A stretch of 64,000 nt of DNA, taken from the NCBI RefSeq assembly GCF_024199925.1, contig NZ_JANADR010000002.1, forward strand, positions 248,001 to 312,000, in the 5' to 3' direction. Below the pieces are notes generated by a model. That model saw nothing but the letters and a program-made list of their open reading frames with translations, had not been told where the DNA came from and did not search any database. A program made the translations under genes and the position numbers. This document shows positions 43,003-52,046 of this stretch, one piece after another. Positions within the stretch are counted from its first letter, which is position 1, and every line of letters starts with the position of its first letter. This DNA comes from Bradyrhizobium sp. CCGUVB1N3. Lineage in GTDB: Bacteria > Pseudomonadota > Alphaproteobacteria > Rhizobiales > Xanthobacteraceae.

Positions 43003-43830
43003 TCATGCGGCCGTCACCATCGTTTGCGCGCCGAAGTAAGCCTCGTCGGGCGTGCGTTCGTCAAGGCTCGAGTGAGGACGTCCTCGGTTGTAGAACGCCA
43101 GATATTTGGAAATCGATGCTCGCGCCTCGAGCACGCTGTCGTAAGCACGCAGATAGACTTCCTCGTATTTGACAGTGCGCCACAGCCGCTCGACGAACAC
43201 GTTGTCGCGCCAGGCACCCTTGCCGTCCATGCTGATGGCGATGTTCGCGTCCAGCAGCACGCCGGTGAAGTCGAGGCTGGTGAACTGGCTACCCTGATCC
43301 GTGTTGAAGATCTCGGGCCTGCCGTGCTTCGCCAACGCCTCCTGGAGCGCTTCGACGCAGAATATCGTCTCCATCGTGATCGATACGCGATGGACCAACA
43401 CCCGTCGGCTGAACACATCGACGACCGCCGCGAGGTAGACGAATCCACGTCGCATCGGAATGTAGCTGATGTCCATTGCCCAGACCTGGTTCGGCCGCTC
43501 GATCTTCAATCCGCGCAATAGGTACGGGTAGATCTTGTGGCCCGGTGCGGGCTTGCTCGTGTTCGGACGGCGATAGATCGCCTCGATCCCCATGCGCTTC
43601 ATCAGCGTCGCGACGTGGCGGCGGCCAATCTGCATGCCCTCACGCTGCAACAGCGATCGCAGCATGCGCGCCCCTGCGAAGGGATAATCGAGGTGCAGCT
43701 CATCGAGCCGGCGCATCAAGACAAGGTCCTCGGCCGAAACCGGCCGAGGTTCATAGTAAACCGTACTGCGGGCAAGGTTCAGGACCTTCGCCTGGCGCAC
43801 GACAGACAGATCATGGTCGCGGTCGATCAT
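43003..43830 (-). CDS. IS3 OrfB transposase (copy 3)
   Basis: 275 residues, identical to copies 1 and 2. The DDE core is intact, but the element lacks its left end and the start of orfA, so it cannot move by itself. Confidence 0.92.
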   Translation of the reverse strand: MIDRDHDLSVVRQAKVLNLARSTVYYEPRPVSAEDLVLMRRLDELHLDYPFAGARMLRSLLQREGMQIGRRHVATLMKRMGIEAIYRRPNTSKPAPGHKIYPYLLRGLKIERPNQVWAMDISYIPMRRGFVYLAAVVDVFSRRVLVHRVSITMETIFCVEALQEALAKHGRPEIFNTDQGSQFTSLDFTGVLLDANIAISMDGKGAWRDNVFVERLWRTVKYEEVYLRAYDSVLEARASISKYLAFYNRGRPHSSLDERTPDEAYFGAQTMVTAA

Positions 43831-44114
43831 CGCTTTGCGCTCAGCAGGCCCGCCTTGGTGAGCGCGCCGGACAAAAAATCGTTCTCCAACGCAAGCTCGC
43901 CGATCTTGGCATGTAACGCCTTCAAATCGACCGGCGCCTCGGCCGGTCCGTTGTCCTGCCCAAACACTCCGGCGGCGCCTTCCAGGAGTTGGGTCTTCCA
44001 GGTCGTGATCTGGTTCGGATGGACATCAAACAATTGCGCCAGCTCGGCCAACGTCTTCTCCCCCTTCACGGCCGCCAAAGCCACCTTTGCCTTGAATGCC
44101 GGAGAATGCGTCCG
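43827..44114 (-). pseudogene. IS3 OrfA (copy 3), 5'-truncated
   Basis: The first 8 or so codons are replaced by IS66-D sequence. The remainder (from TFSPAFK-equivalent RTHSPAFKAKVALAAVKGEK onward) is the same as the other copies. Confidence 0.85.
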
Positions 44115-44197
44115 ACCGACAGCGTGTGCACCGACTTACGGAAATCGACCGGCTGTGTCGCCAACATCACCTTGAGGTCGGACCGTAACGCAATCAC
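44115..44197 (-). pseudogene. tnpB: IS66-D tnpB 5' fragment
   Basis: Reads VIALRSDLKVMLATQPVDFR then KSVHTLSV, the start of a TnpB of a different IS66 subgroup. Cut by the junction with IS3 copy 3. Confidence 0.75.
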
Positions 44198-44658
44198 CGG
44201 CAACCCCGGAGCGCCGCCAGCACCGTCGACAGCGTCGCCAACTCCACGCCTGGCTCGACGCGGATGCGCGCTCCGTTCACGTCGATCTCGATCACCCCGC
44301 AGACTTTGGCCGAAGGCGCGGCGATCTCCAAAGCCTTCGTCTGTGCCGGCGAAGCACGGTCGGACTCGCCAGCTGTCTCGCCACCGCTTCCGGCGCCAAT
44401 TTGAATCGGCACGAAGCTCGGCGCCTTACCGGCCACTGCCGCCGCAACTCGGCGGCGCCACGCCGTGAGCAGCCCGCGGGAAACGCCATTGCGCCGCGCC
44501 ACCTCGGAGATGTTCGCACCCGCCTCAAAGCTCTCCGCCACGATCCGGGCCTTCTCCGCGCCAGTCCACCGTCGCCGTCGGCGCTCCCCAGTGATCACCT
44601 CGACGCGACGATAGGAGTCACCTTCCTGCCTGGCATCAAGCATGGCATTTGCCATCAC
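44194..44658 (-). CDS. tnpA: IS66-D TnpA
   Basis: 154 residues. ERRRRRWTGAEKARIVAESF and ISEVARRNGVSRGLLTAWRR give the helix-turn-helix; GVIEIDVNGARIRVEPGVEL is the conserved C-terminal part. Intact frame in a broken element: tnpC is absent and tnpB is truncated. Confidence 0.88.
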   Translation of the reverse strand: MMANAMLDARQEGDSYRRVEVITGERRRRRWTGAEKARIVAESFEAGANISEVARRNGVSRGLLTAWRRRVAAAVAGKAPSFVPIQIGAGSGGETAGESDRASPAQTKALEIAAPSAKVCGVIEIDVNGARIRVEPGVELATLSTVLAALRGCR

Positions 44659-44699
44659 TCCACCTCCACCGATCAGCTCATGCCAAGCTGTATTGCAGC

Positions 44700-45417
44700 C
44701 GAGCCGAAGGATGGCGAGGTGGGTGCCTCATGCCGGTTACGCTTGAACGAAGGGCATCTTACGAAGCTGTGGAGCTGGTTCTCTGTCGCGGCGGTGCTGT
44801 TCCTGGCGGCGACGGTCGTAACGCTGCAGGGAGGCACCGAATTCGTCGGCCGTCTTTTCGGAGAGAAGGCCGGAGCGCCGGTCGAGAATCCCGTCGGCGT
44901 CGCTTATTTCGGGGGATCATCGGTGGAGGTTTGCTGTTGCTGGCTTCGCTTCCGTTTCTGCTCCATGTCCGGCGGCACGGCAACGTCTGGCATTCCAGGA
45001 TCCCGTTGGTGTGGCTTGAGGGTCTCGAGACCGCTGCATGGGAAGGGAAGCTGTACCAGTTCTGCGTGCTCCTCGTGCTCGCGCCGGTCGCAGGCGTCGT
45101 CAGTTGCATGACGATCGCGGAAGCGCGGCGACATCTGCGAACAGGACAAGAAGCACTTCTATGGCGGCGCCGACACGACGCTGCTGTGGGCGCCGGCCGC
45201 GGTTGAGGGTCAGCAGATGCGGCTCCGGAAGGCCGGATCTGGACAGGAGGACTGCACGAAGGGCGTCGAGATATTCCCCCGCTCGTGGACCCCCCTCTTC
45301 TTCTACGTGGTCCCTCTGCTGGGCCTCGCCTTGACGGCGTGGGCCGTCGTTCTCCTTTGCGTACCGCGCGGCCCGGGGTGGTATGTTCGGAAAGCGACCG
45401 TGGCGGCGACCTCCTGA
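44700..45417 (+). pseudogene. Frameshifted membrane protein of unknown function
   Basis: Three frames join into one plausible protein. The first has a membrane helix (WFSVAAVLFLAATVVTL). After a shift near 44913 come two helices (IIGGGLLLLASLPFLL and FCVLLVLAPVAGVVSC). After a shift near 45115 comes CEQDKKHFYGGADTTLLWAP and a final helix (FFYVVPLLGLALTAWAVVLL). I do not recognise the family. Two frameshifts make it a pseudogene unless they are sequencing errors. 45418-45549 is empty. Confidence 0.5.
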
Positions 45418-45549
45418 AGCTCGTACTCCGGGTTTCCCGGCGCTCACTCGGGACTGCGAACGTACGGAAATATGAGGAACGTTCGGCCCGGCGTACCGCA
45501 GCGCGACGGCCGACGGCATGAACGCGCGAAACCGCTCCTGCGGAAGCGC

Positions 45550-46905
45550 TCAGGAAAAGCCCGGCGGACGCGTGGGCTCCGGATCTTCCTCCGGCTCGTC
45601 GTCGACGTCACTCTTCAGATTCCGCAGCATGTCGCGGCAATAGCCGGCGACGCAGTCGGAGATACGCTGATAGACCGGGGACTCCTTGAGCGCGTTCAAC
45701 TCCTCGACGACGGACGGTAGCGCATCCATCACCGCCTGGGAGAGCTCGCCGACGCGGCGCCTGACCTGAGCGCCGGAGAGTTGATTCTCCTCCGCCATCC
45801 GGTCCCAGTGGCGCGCATGGATGTAGTGTCCGCGGTTCTTGCCGGCGATCTTCATGGCGAGATTACGCGTCACATCCGGATAGATGTCGCCGTTCATCAC
45901 GTCGTAGAGCGGCGCCATGGACACGCCGCCGCCGGGCAGCAGTAGCAGCGAGTAGTTCTTGGAGTGCGCGTCGACGTTTCCGCAGAGGACGTTGAAGACG
46001 AAGAAGTCCAGGAAGCGCGCTGCGTTGGCCGCACCGTTCTCCGTCTTCCGGATGACGTCGAAGCAGTCCTTCAGGGTCGGACCGCGCAGCCTCGTCGCCG
46101 GATTGGCTTCGTACTTCGTGGAAGGAATGTGCCCGGTGGCCTGGCAGAAGTCCTCCTGATGCAGCCTGCGCAGGCTGCGTCCCTCGGGAACGCGGTCGTA
46201 GCGCTTCACCAGCAGGTAGTCGAGATCCTCGGCCTTGCCGATCGTGCACTCGGCGACGTCCAGCTTCACCTTCGCCGCCAGGCGAAGACAGAAGGCTTCG
46301 TTCTCGACCGCGTTGTTGAAGTGCTTGTTGGTCGGCTTGAGGATGTGCGTCGTCGGCGCGCCGTCGAGCGCGAGGCCGATCCCTCCGTCCGGATACCGGA
46401 CCACGGGAAGCTTGTCCTGCGCGCCGGCGAGCGACATGTGGATGCCCTCCTCGCCGATCAGGAGCGGTTTCTCGGGAAGGCGGCGGATGGCCGCGGCGAG
46501 CTCGGCTTCGGAGAGACGCTTGTAGCGCGGCGTCCGCTTCGGCCTCTGGTCGGCGGGCCGATAGACTTCGAGCGCGCCGGGAAGGTCCTCTCCCAACTCT
46601 TCAAGAAGCGCGAAGACGTTGGCCTCCGGAATCTTGAGGATCGTGCCGACCGTCTTCAGCGTGCGGCCTTCGGGCAGCAGGTTCAGGAACCATCGGTACA
46701 CGACGTCCGGTTCGTGGACGCGCTTGGCGAGCGGCATGCGGGTCGACACGGCGAACGCCTCCGGATCCTTCGTCCACGCTTCGCCGTAGACGAACTCGAT
46801 GTCCTGGATCTCCTCCGAGCGCCGGCGCAGCAGGCCGACGAGCAGAGTGCCGTACCGGACTTCGAGGGTCTCGCCGGCCTCGCCGGGCTTCGGGTTGCTA
46901 GTCAT
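45550..46905 (-). CDS. hipA: HipA-type toxin kinase
   Basis: 451 residues with the HipA N-terminal domain then a kinase-like domain. Landmarks: SLAGAQDKLPVVRYPDGG (P-loop and autophosphorylated Ser region), HILKPTN (Lys), LLVKRYDRV, FVFNVLCGNVDAHSKNYSLL (catalytic Asp) and APLYDVMNGDIYP (metal-binding Asp). HipA kinases phosphorylate aminoacyl-tRNA synthetases such as GltX and cause dormancy. The start overlaps the antitoxin stop by 4 bp. It probably stabilises the plasmid. Appears intact. Confidence 0.92.
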   Translation of the reverse strand: MTSNPKPGEAGETLEVRYGTLLVGLLRRRSEEIQDIEFVYGEAWTKDPEAFAVSTRMPLAKRVHEPDVVYRWFLNLLPEGRTLKTVGTILKIPEANVFALLEELGEDLPGALEVYRPADQRPKRTPRYKRLSEAELAAAIRRLPEKPLLIGEEGIHMSLAGAQDKLPVVRYPDGGIGLALDGAPTTHILKPTNKHFNNAVENEAFCLRLAAKVKLDVAECTIGKAEDLDYLLVKRYDRVPEGRSLRRLHQEDFCQATGHIPSTKYEANPATRLRGPTLKDCFDVIRKTENGAANAARFLDFFVFNVLCGNVDAHSKNYSLLLLPGGGVSMAPLYDVMNGDIYPDVTRNLAMKIAGKNRGHYIHARHWDRMAEENQLSGAQVRRRVGELSQAVMDALPSVVEELNALKESPVYQRISDCVAGYCRDMLRNLKSDVDDEPEEDPEPTRPPGFS

Positions 46906-47183
46906 GGCGTGGGAGAGAAGTTGTCGGGGTCGAACGGTTCGGCTTCCTCGTCCGTCGGCCGCGCCGTCGGCACCGGGCTCATCTCCGGATTCAGCCGGAT
47001 GCCGAGCGCCTGCAGCAGGCGCAGAACCAGACCGACCTGGCTGGTCTCCTTACCGTTCTCGATGTCGACGATGAAGCGGACACCGACGTTGGCCGTCAGG
47101 GCGACGTCCTGCTGCCGGAGCCCCAAGGAGGTACGCCGGGCCCGGATCAGTTCGCCGAGTTCTGTCGTGGTTGCGATCGTCAT
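46902..47183 (-). CDS. hipB: HipB-type antitoxin
   Basis: 93 residues from ATG 47183; an upstream extension to 47285 would run through the operators, so the shorter start is preferred. XRE helix-turn-helix: LGELIRARRTSLGLRQQDVA then GVRFIVDIENGKETSQVGLV. The C-terminal tail is acidic. HipB neutralises HipA and represses the operon by binding upstream palindromes, four of which are visible here. Confidence 0.92.
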   Translation of the reverse strand: MTIATTTELGELIRARRTSLGLRQQDVALTANVGVRFIVDIENGKETSQVGLVLRLLQALGIRLNPEMSPVPTARPTDEEAEPFDPDNFSPTP

Positions 47184-47189
47184 GACAAT

Positions 47190-47354
47190 TTCCCGAGCGG
47201 GAATATATGCCCTGAAATGCCGGAACGACAAGCCAGATTTTCCCGAGCGGTAAATTTTAGCTGCTCGAATGAGTTCCGACGCCAAGAATTTCCCGAGCGG
47301 GAATTTTGTGGCGTCCTGGAAGGCCGTTCTACAGCCGAATTTACCGATCGGTAA
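47190..47354. promoter_or_regulatory. Four hipBA operators spaced 50-51 bp
   Basis: Palindromes TTCCCGAGCGGGAA at 47190-47203 and 47290-47303, TTCCCGAGCGGTAA at 47240-47253, and TTACCGATCGGTAA at 47341-47354. Start-to-start spacing is 50, 50 and 51 bp, close to five helical turns, so all face the same side. The first overlaps the hipB ribosome site. Four operators are also found in E. coli hipBA, with a different sequence. 47355-47791 has no gene. Confidence 0.85.
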
Positions 47355-47791
47355 ATCCGATTAACTTTGTGGCCCTAGGATGTTGCGGCGCCAACCGGCC
47401 ATCGTAGCAGTCGCTCAGAATCTCGTCAGTCGGAGCAGGCGTCCGGATAAGACCCGGTCGACCGCCGTCGGCGCCCGCGTCGTCAGGAGTGCCCACCAGT
47501 ATTCCGGCGGCAGGACCCATTGTCCGGAGCTAGTCCATGCACTGGCGGCACGTTCCTGCCGACGGCAGCAGCTACGGGTCCATCTGCTTCCTGGTCGACG
47601 AATGCACCACCTGATGGGTCAGTCGGTCATGCTACATAGAACATACTTGTCCAGTTCGATCTCGTCGCCTCGCTCGTTTCGACGCTGCGCGTCCGATCAG
47701 TTTGGGAGGCAACCATAGGCCCGGCGGTGCAGCGCTGATATCTTTCGCGAAGCGATCGGAAGCGGGCTTCAACGGGTTTGGAAGGCGACGA

Positions 47792-48118
47792 ATGGAAATA
47801 TCTGACGACGATAGGGCCGAGATCGAGAAGTCCCGGCGGGAAGCGGCTCCCACGCGACGACCCACCGTCCCTGCCCTCGAGGAGTTGCTTTTTGAGCCCA
47901 TGCCCGCGCTCGATCACGGGTTCGTACGGGTCGTCGACTACATGGGCGACGATTCATCGATCGTCCAGGCCGCCCGCGTTTCGTATGGACGAGGAACGCG
48001 CAAGGTTTCCGAGGACAGTGCGCTGATCCGATACCTGCTGCGCCACCGGCATACGACTCCGTTCGAGATGGCGGAGATCAAGCTGCACGTGAAGCTCCCG
48101 ATCTTCGTTGCGCGCTAG
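47792..48118 (+). pseudogene. thyX: ThyX thymidylate synthase, 3'-truncated
   Basis: About 108 residues of the roughly 300 of FAD-dependent thymidylate synthase. [40 protein letters not shown] and VKLPIFVAR are typical. The ThyX RHR motif (usually in QWIRHRTANVNE) would follow VAR but is cut off by the IS630-like end at 48116. Inactive. Confidence 0.88.
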
Positions 48119-48170
48119 TGGTTCATCACAGGGGAGTAGCCCCGCGGAATTTCACCCCGGGGCTCTCGCA

Positions 48171-48204
48171 GAACCGGACATGACAGTCTCCCGTCATCCG
48201 GCTC
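48171..48204 (-). ncRNA. Group II intron domain V
   Basis: Read on the minus strand it begins GAGCCGGATGACGGGAGA and ends TGTCCGGTTC. GAGCCGGAU/GUCCGGUUC is the typical 34-nt catalytic hairpin with the AGC-type triad and GNRA-like tip (GAGA). Confidence 0.85.
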
Positions 48205-48207
48205 CCA

Positions 48208-49470
48208 TCAGGCAAACGTCCCAGTCATACCGAGTCGCCAGTGCACAAAGAGTTCCGCACTTTCCTTGACGAGTCTTAGGAAGAACTGACTCGCACCAGC
48301 TTTAGTGCGGCGGAAGCGCTTGAACTTCCGCACCGCCCACGCCACGAGCGTCTGATTGACGTATCGAAGGAAGGGATACAGTGCCGACCGAGTATAGCGC
48401 CCATAGTATGCAATCCATCCCCTGAGGAGAGGATTGATCTCTGAGGCTAGGTCCTGCAAGGACAGGTGTGTCTGCCGGCGCAAGTTCAAGGCCCGAATCG
48501 TTTCCCGCATGGTCTTCATTGCCGATGGACTGACTGCTGGAGTAAATCCTCCAAACAGCGAGTTGGTTCGGGAATTCATTACCTGACGGGAGCGAAAGCA
48601 AAATCCGAGGAAGTCAAAGCTGACATTCGGGTAGTTGCCTTTGCGATTCCCATCTCTGCAGTAGACGATCTTGGTTTTCGTTGGATGCATCTCCAGATGG
48701 CACTCTGCCAACCGGGCTTGAAGCTCAACCTTGAGGGTTTCTGCTTCTAGCTCGGTACGGCAGTGCACCAGTCCATCATCTGCATAACGGCACCACGGGA
48801 GGTCGGGGTGCGTCCTCGTCATCCAGAGATCAAACGCGTAATGGAGAAAAAGATTCGCCAGAGTCGGGCTGACCACTCCCCCTTGCGGGGTACCGCGGCT
48901 TCGCTCGATGATGGCTCCGTCTTCCTTCATCATGGGCGCCTTGAGCCATCTTTCGATGTACAACACAGCCCAGTTGCACGTTATGTGTTTCCGGACAGCC
49001 CGGAGCATCAAATCGTGGTCGATGTTGTCGAACAGACCCTTGATGTCAAACTCTAACACCCAGTCATACTTCCAGGACCGCTGTCGCGTGACCCCTACAG
49101 CATCCAGCGCCGATTTGTTCGGCCTGTACCCGTAGGAGTCTGGAAGAAAGATTGGTTCTAGAATCGGCTCAATGACCTGCTTGACCACCATCTGCGCGAT
49201 TCTGTCGCTCACAGTGGGCACACCTAAAATCCGTTCGCCTCCAGTCTTCTTCGGAATGGAGACGGCGAGCACCGGTGGGGGAAAGTAGCTTCCCGAACTC
49301 ATTCGATTCCAGATCTTATACAGATTTCCTGACAGAGCCTTCTCAAATTCGTCGATCGTCTGCTTGTCCACTCCGGCCGCGCCCTTGTTGGATTTGACCG
49401 CTTTGTACGCCTCGTACACGAGACGTTTCTCGATGTTGAACGGTTTGTTTGTCGCATTCGTCGAGTTCAT
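48208..49470 (-). CDS. ltrA: Group II intron reverse transcriptase/maturase
   Basis: 420 residues from ATG 49470; an upstream in-frame start at 49581 would add intron sequence. RT motifs: KSNKGAAGVDKQTIDEF, VSIPKKTGGERILGVPTVSD, DIKGLFDNIDH, GTPQGGVVSPTLANLFLHY and the catalytic WCRYADDGLVHC. The C-terminal maturase domain includes NPLLRGWIAYYGRY. No HNH endonuclease domain. It promotes splicing and retrohoming. Confidence 0.93.
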   Translation of the reverse strand: MNSTNATNKPFNIEKRLVYEAYKAVKSNKGAAGVDKQTIDEFEKALSGNLYKIWNRMSSGSYFPPPVLAVSIPKKTGGERILGVPTVSDRIAQMVVKQVIEPILEPIFLPDSYGYRPNKSALDAVGVTRQRSWKYDWVLEFDIKGLFDNIDHDLMLRAVRKHITCNWAVLYIERWLKAPMMKEDGAIIERSRGTPQGGVVSPTLANLFLHYAFDLWMTRTHPDLPWCRYADDGLVHCRTELEAETLKVELQARLAECHLEMHPTKTKIVYCRDGNRKGNYPNVSFDFLGFCFRSRQVMNSRTNSLFGGFTPAVSPSAMKTMRETIRALNLRRQTHLSLQDLASEINPLLRGWIAYYGRYTRSALYPFLRYVNQTLVAWAVRKFKRFRRTKAGASQFFLRLVKESAELFVHWRLGMTGTFA

Positions 49471-49981
49471 CCTGTTTCCAGTTGTTTCGGTGAATGCCAC
49501 CGCCTGACCCGACCCCTTTGCTCCAGTCCCATTACAGACTTTCAACGCTCGTACGGGTCGGTCCGCCCCAGTTATCCGCATCGGTACTCTCGCCTCGCGG
49601 TTTTGGCCGCTTGTGCTTCTCCCTTGGCATCGGAGAACTGGTTCCTGCAGTTCCGTGCAATCGCCTGTATCCGGTTCACGCCCCCTTTACGCCGACCGCC
49701 ACCTGTCCAGTCATCAGGCCTCCGACAGGTTTATCGCAGGAGAATCACCACCCCTGGTTTTGACGGTACTTGAAAGTATAACGACGCGTGATCGAAGGGT
49801 TCATTTTCATTCGTCTCCCGGACACATACCTGCGCGGGGTCTTCCCCGCGCTTTGTCTTCAACGCTCACCACCACGGATTTTGGCCGCAGCAGCTTGAAG
49901 TGGTTTGAGACCCGCTCCTGAAAGCCGATCCCGAGGGGCCTACCCTCATCAATCGCACAGCTCGTCTTCAATTAGGCTAAG

Positions 49982-50299
49982 TCATTTCAACTTCTCCTCG
50001 TTCGTCAACTTCTGCAGCACACGTGATTTTGACGTTTTGATGCCGAGCCATTGGAGGATGGGCAAGTTTTCGGGTGGCAAGAGGATCTCGATGCTTCGTG
50101 CGACGCCAGGCTTGCGACGAATGAACCCGTTGCGTTCGAGGGTGACGATCATCTGGTGAACTGACGGTGGGCTGACGCGGAAGTGGCGCTGGATGTCGGC
50201 CTCGGCTGGCGGCTGTCCGAACATGTACGAATAGGTATGAATGAAAGCGAGATAGTGTCCCTGCTTCTCGGTGAAGTGCACGCCTGATTTTTGACTCAT
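49982..50299 (-). CDS. LexA-type winged-helix DNA-binding protein
   Basis: 105 residues from ATG 50299. FTEKQGHYLAFIHTYSYMFG, PPAEADIQRHFRVSPPSVHQ and LERNGFIRRKPGVARSIEIL match the N-terminal LexA DNA-binding domain. There is no C-terminal autoprotease domain. It sits inside the IS630-like repeats, divergent from the transposase, so it may regulate it. The intron begins 23 bp after its stop. Confidence 0.75.
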   Translation of the reverse strand: MSQKSGVHFTEKQGHYLAFIHTYSYMFGQPPAEADIQRHFRVSPPSVHQMIVTLERNGFIRRKPGVARSIEILLPPENLPILQWLGIKTSKSRVLQKLTNEEKLK

Positions 50300-50337
50300 A
50301 GCTTGATTCGTCCCGGCCTCCGACAAGGAGGCGAAGC

Positions 50338-51057
50338 ATGAATCTACGTTGGCGCAGGGACATGCGGTGCATTCCCCAGGTCGACGGCGAATACGTCGCC
50401 CGCATGGAGGACGTGCTCGATCTCTACGCCGAGACGCCGGATCCGGACCGGCCGTTGGTTTGCTTCGACGAGACCCCCGTCCAGCTGATCGGCGAGGCGC
50501 GCCAGCCGATCCCTGCCCAACCGGGACAGCGCGAGCGATACGATTACGAATATCGCCGCAACGGCACCGTCAATCTCTTCGTCACCTTCGATCCGCATCG
50601 TGGCTGGCGCAACGTCCAGGTCACCGAGCGCCGCGCCGCCGTAGATTACGCCCACTGCATGCATGAGCTCGTCGACGTCCATTATCCCGATGCCGCCTGC
50701 ATCCGGGTCGTGCAGGACAATCTGTCGATCCATACCGCCGGCGCGCTATATCAGGCATTTGCGCCTGCCGAGGCCCGTCGCATCCTGCGCCGCCTCGAGT
50801 TCCACTATACCCCGAAACACGCCAGCTGGCTCAATATGGTCGAGTGCGAGATCAGCGTGCTGCAGCGCCAGTGTCTCGGCCGTCGCATCGACGATCCCAA
50901 AAGGCTTCGAAAAGAGATCGCAGCATGGCAACGGCAGCGAAACAAAGTCCGAGACCGCATCAAATGGATGTTCACAACCGACAAAGCCCGCGCGCAAACT
51001 CGGTCGCGCCTATCCGGTTGCCACCAAAGAGTCAAGACCACAGTGATGAACCACTAG
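50338..51057 (+). CDS. IS630-family transposase, DDE domain only
   Basis: 239 residues with a strong ribosome site (AAGGAGG, 6 bp before ATG 50338). IPQVDGEYVARMEDVLDLYA, CFDETPVQLIGEAR (first Asp), VVQDNLSIHTAGALY (second Asp) and YTPKHASWLNMVECEISVL (third acidic residue) are IS630 motifs. The usual N-terminal helix-turn-helix half is missing. Either this is a truncated copy or the divergent LexA-like protein supplies DNA binding. Confidence 0.85.
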   Translation: MNLRWRRDMRCIPQVDGEYVARMEDVLDLYAETPDPDRPLVCFDETPVQLIGEARQPIPAQPGQRERYDYEYRRNGTVNLFVTFDPHRGWRNVQVTERRAAVDYAHCMHELVDVHYPDAACIRVVQDNLSIHTAGALYQAFAPAEARRILRRLEFHYTPKHASWLNMVECEISVLQRQCLGRRIDDPKRLRKEIAAWQRQRNKVRDRIKWMFTTDKARAQTRSRLSGCHQRVKTTVMNH

Positions 51058-51263
51058 TCGATCTCGCCGACGGCACGCCAAGCTTGATAGATCGCCGCTT
51101 GGGTAAGGGGTTCCCAGCCGGAATCGGAATTGGCAATCGCAACATTGCCGAAGGGGCGTCGCGCCACCGTCATCGTGTGCGCCATCTCATTCGGGTCGTC
51201 GAATAGGCTGTTCGGAGAATAGGCATAGCCATGGGGCCAGCGATTGACGGTAATGCCCTGGTT
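51054..51263 (-). pseudogene. 3' fragment of an FAD-dependent oxidoreductase (spermidine dehydrogenase-like)
   Basis: TVNRWPHGYAYSPNSLFDDP, TVARRPFGNVAIANSDSGWE and AIYQAWRAVGEID resemble the C-terminus of FAD-dependent amine oxidoreductases, in which the GNIAIANSD and AIDQAWRAV motifs contact FAD. It is fused in frame behind an IS256 N-terminal part. Its stop codon is made by the IS630-like end. Family assignment is from memory. Confidence 0.55.
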
Positions 51264-51950
51264 CACATCGATCAAGAACTCACGCCAACTCTGGGCGCTC
51301 TCGCGGGCGCCCACCTGGAAGCCGACCAATTCCTTGCGGCCCTCCGGCGTCGCGCCGACCAGCACCAGGATACATTCGCTGTGATCCTCCATCCGGGCCT
51401 GCAAATAAATGCCATCGGCCCAAAGATAGACGTAGCGCCGCGCCGACAGGTCACGTCGCTGCCAACGCTCGTACTCGGCCTGCCAGTCGGCCGTCAGGCG
51501 TGCAATCACCGACGGCGACAGGTTCGGCGCATCCTTGCCGAGCAGCGCCGACAGCGCGTCCTGGAAATCGCCAGTCGAGATGCCGCGCAGGTAGAGCACT
51601 GGCAGCAGGGCATCCAGGCTCTTGGTGCGCCGCGCCCACAGCGGCAGGATCGCCGAGCTAAAGCGGATCCGATTGGCCCCGCAGGCGCCGCGGTCCCGAA
51701 CCTTCGGCCGGGCGACCTCCACGGGGCCGATGCCGGTCTGAATTTGCCGCGCCGGTCCATAGCCGTGCCGGACCAGCCGGGCCCGGCCGTCGGGCAGGGT
51801 CAGCTCAGACGTGCTGGCCAGAAACGTGTCGACCTCGATCTCGATCGCCCTGGCAAGCAGCTCGCGCGCCCCAGCGCGCAGGATATCGGTCAGTGGATCG
51901 TCAACCGTGGAGGGCTGACGAAAAGCAAGAACGTTGGTAGTCTCGGTCAT
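51264..51950 (-). pseudogene. IS256-family transposase, N-terminal part
   Basis: About 229 residues from ATG 51950. GAREKLLA-type start (LRAGARELLARAIEIEVDTF), LPVLYLRGISTGDFQDALSA, YLWADGIYLQAR (first Asp) and VGATPEGRKELVGFQVGARE are IS256 signatures. It ends after REFLIDV and joins an oxidoreductase fragment, losing two catalytic residues. Confidence 0.85.
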
Positions 51951-52046
51951 GGCGTATCGCTCTCCTTGAGAGGTTTCTGGCAGGCTGGACACCCGCCTCA
52001 CGATACGCCGCCTCTCTCAACCCGTCATCACCCAGTTTCCGCCATA

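Larger units (their letters stand above)
42856..44114 (-). mobile_element. IS3-family element, copy 3, truncated
   Basis: Inverted relative to copies 1 and 2. Its right end (AGAGCTGGCCCCGG) is at 42856. The other end is lost: identity stops at GGAGAATGCGTCCG (44101-44114), inside orfA, where an IS66-D fragment begins. Confidence 0.9.
48134..49958 (-). mobile_element. Group II intron
   Basis: The minus-strand 5' end is GTGCGATTGATGAGGG at 49958, the standard GUGYG start. Domain V is at 48171-48204 and a domain VI stem (GAGAGCCCCGGGG, bulge GAAA, CCGCGGGGC) follows, giving a 3' end near 48134. It encodes its own reverse transcriptase. Total about 1.8 kb. The 5' exon is just after the stop of the LexA-like gene. 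Confidence 0.85.
48118..51054. mobile_element. IS630-like element carrying a group II intron
   Basis: Terminal inverted repeats GTGGTTCATCAC (48118-48129) and GTGATGAACCAC (51043-51054) are flanked by TA on both sides, as expected for IS630. Inside are a group II intron, a LexA-like gene and a DDE transposase frame. Left of it is thyX, right of it an unrelated gene, so the flanks have been rearranged. Confidence 0.75.

Noticed and set aside
51876..51890. GCGCAGGATATCGG in the IS256 fragment
   Set aside because: Only eight or nine bases agree and it encodes ordinary transposase residues.
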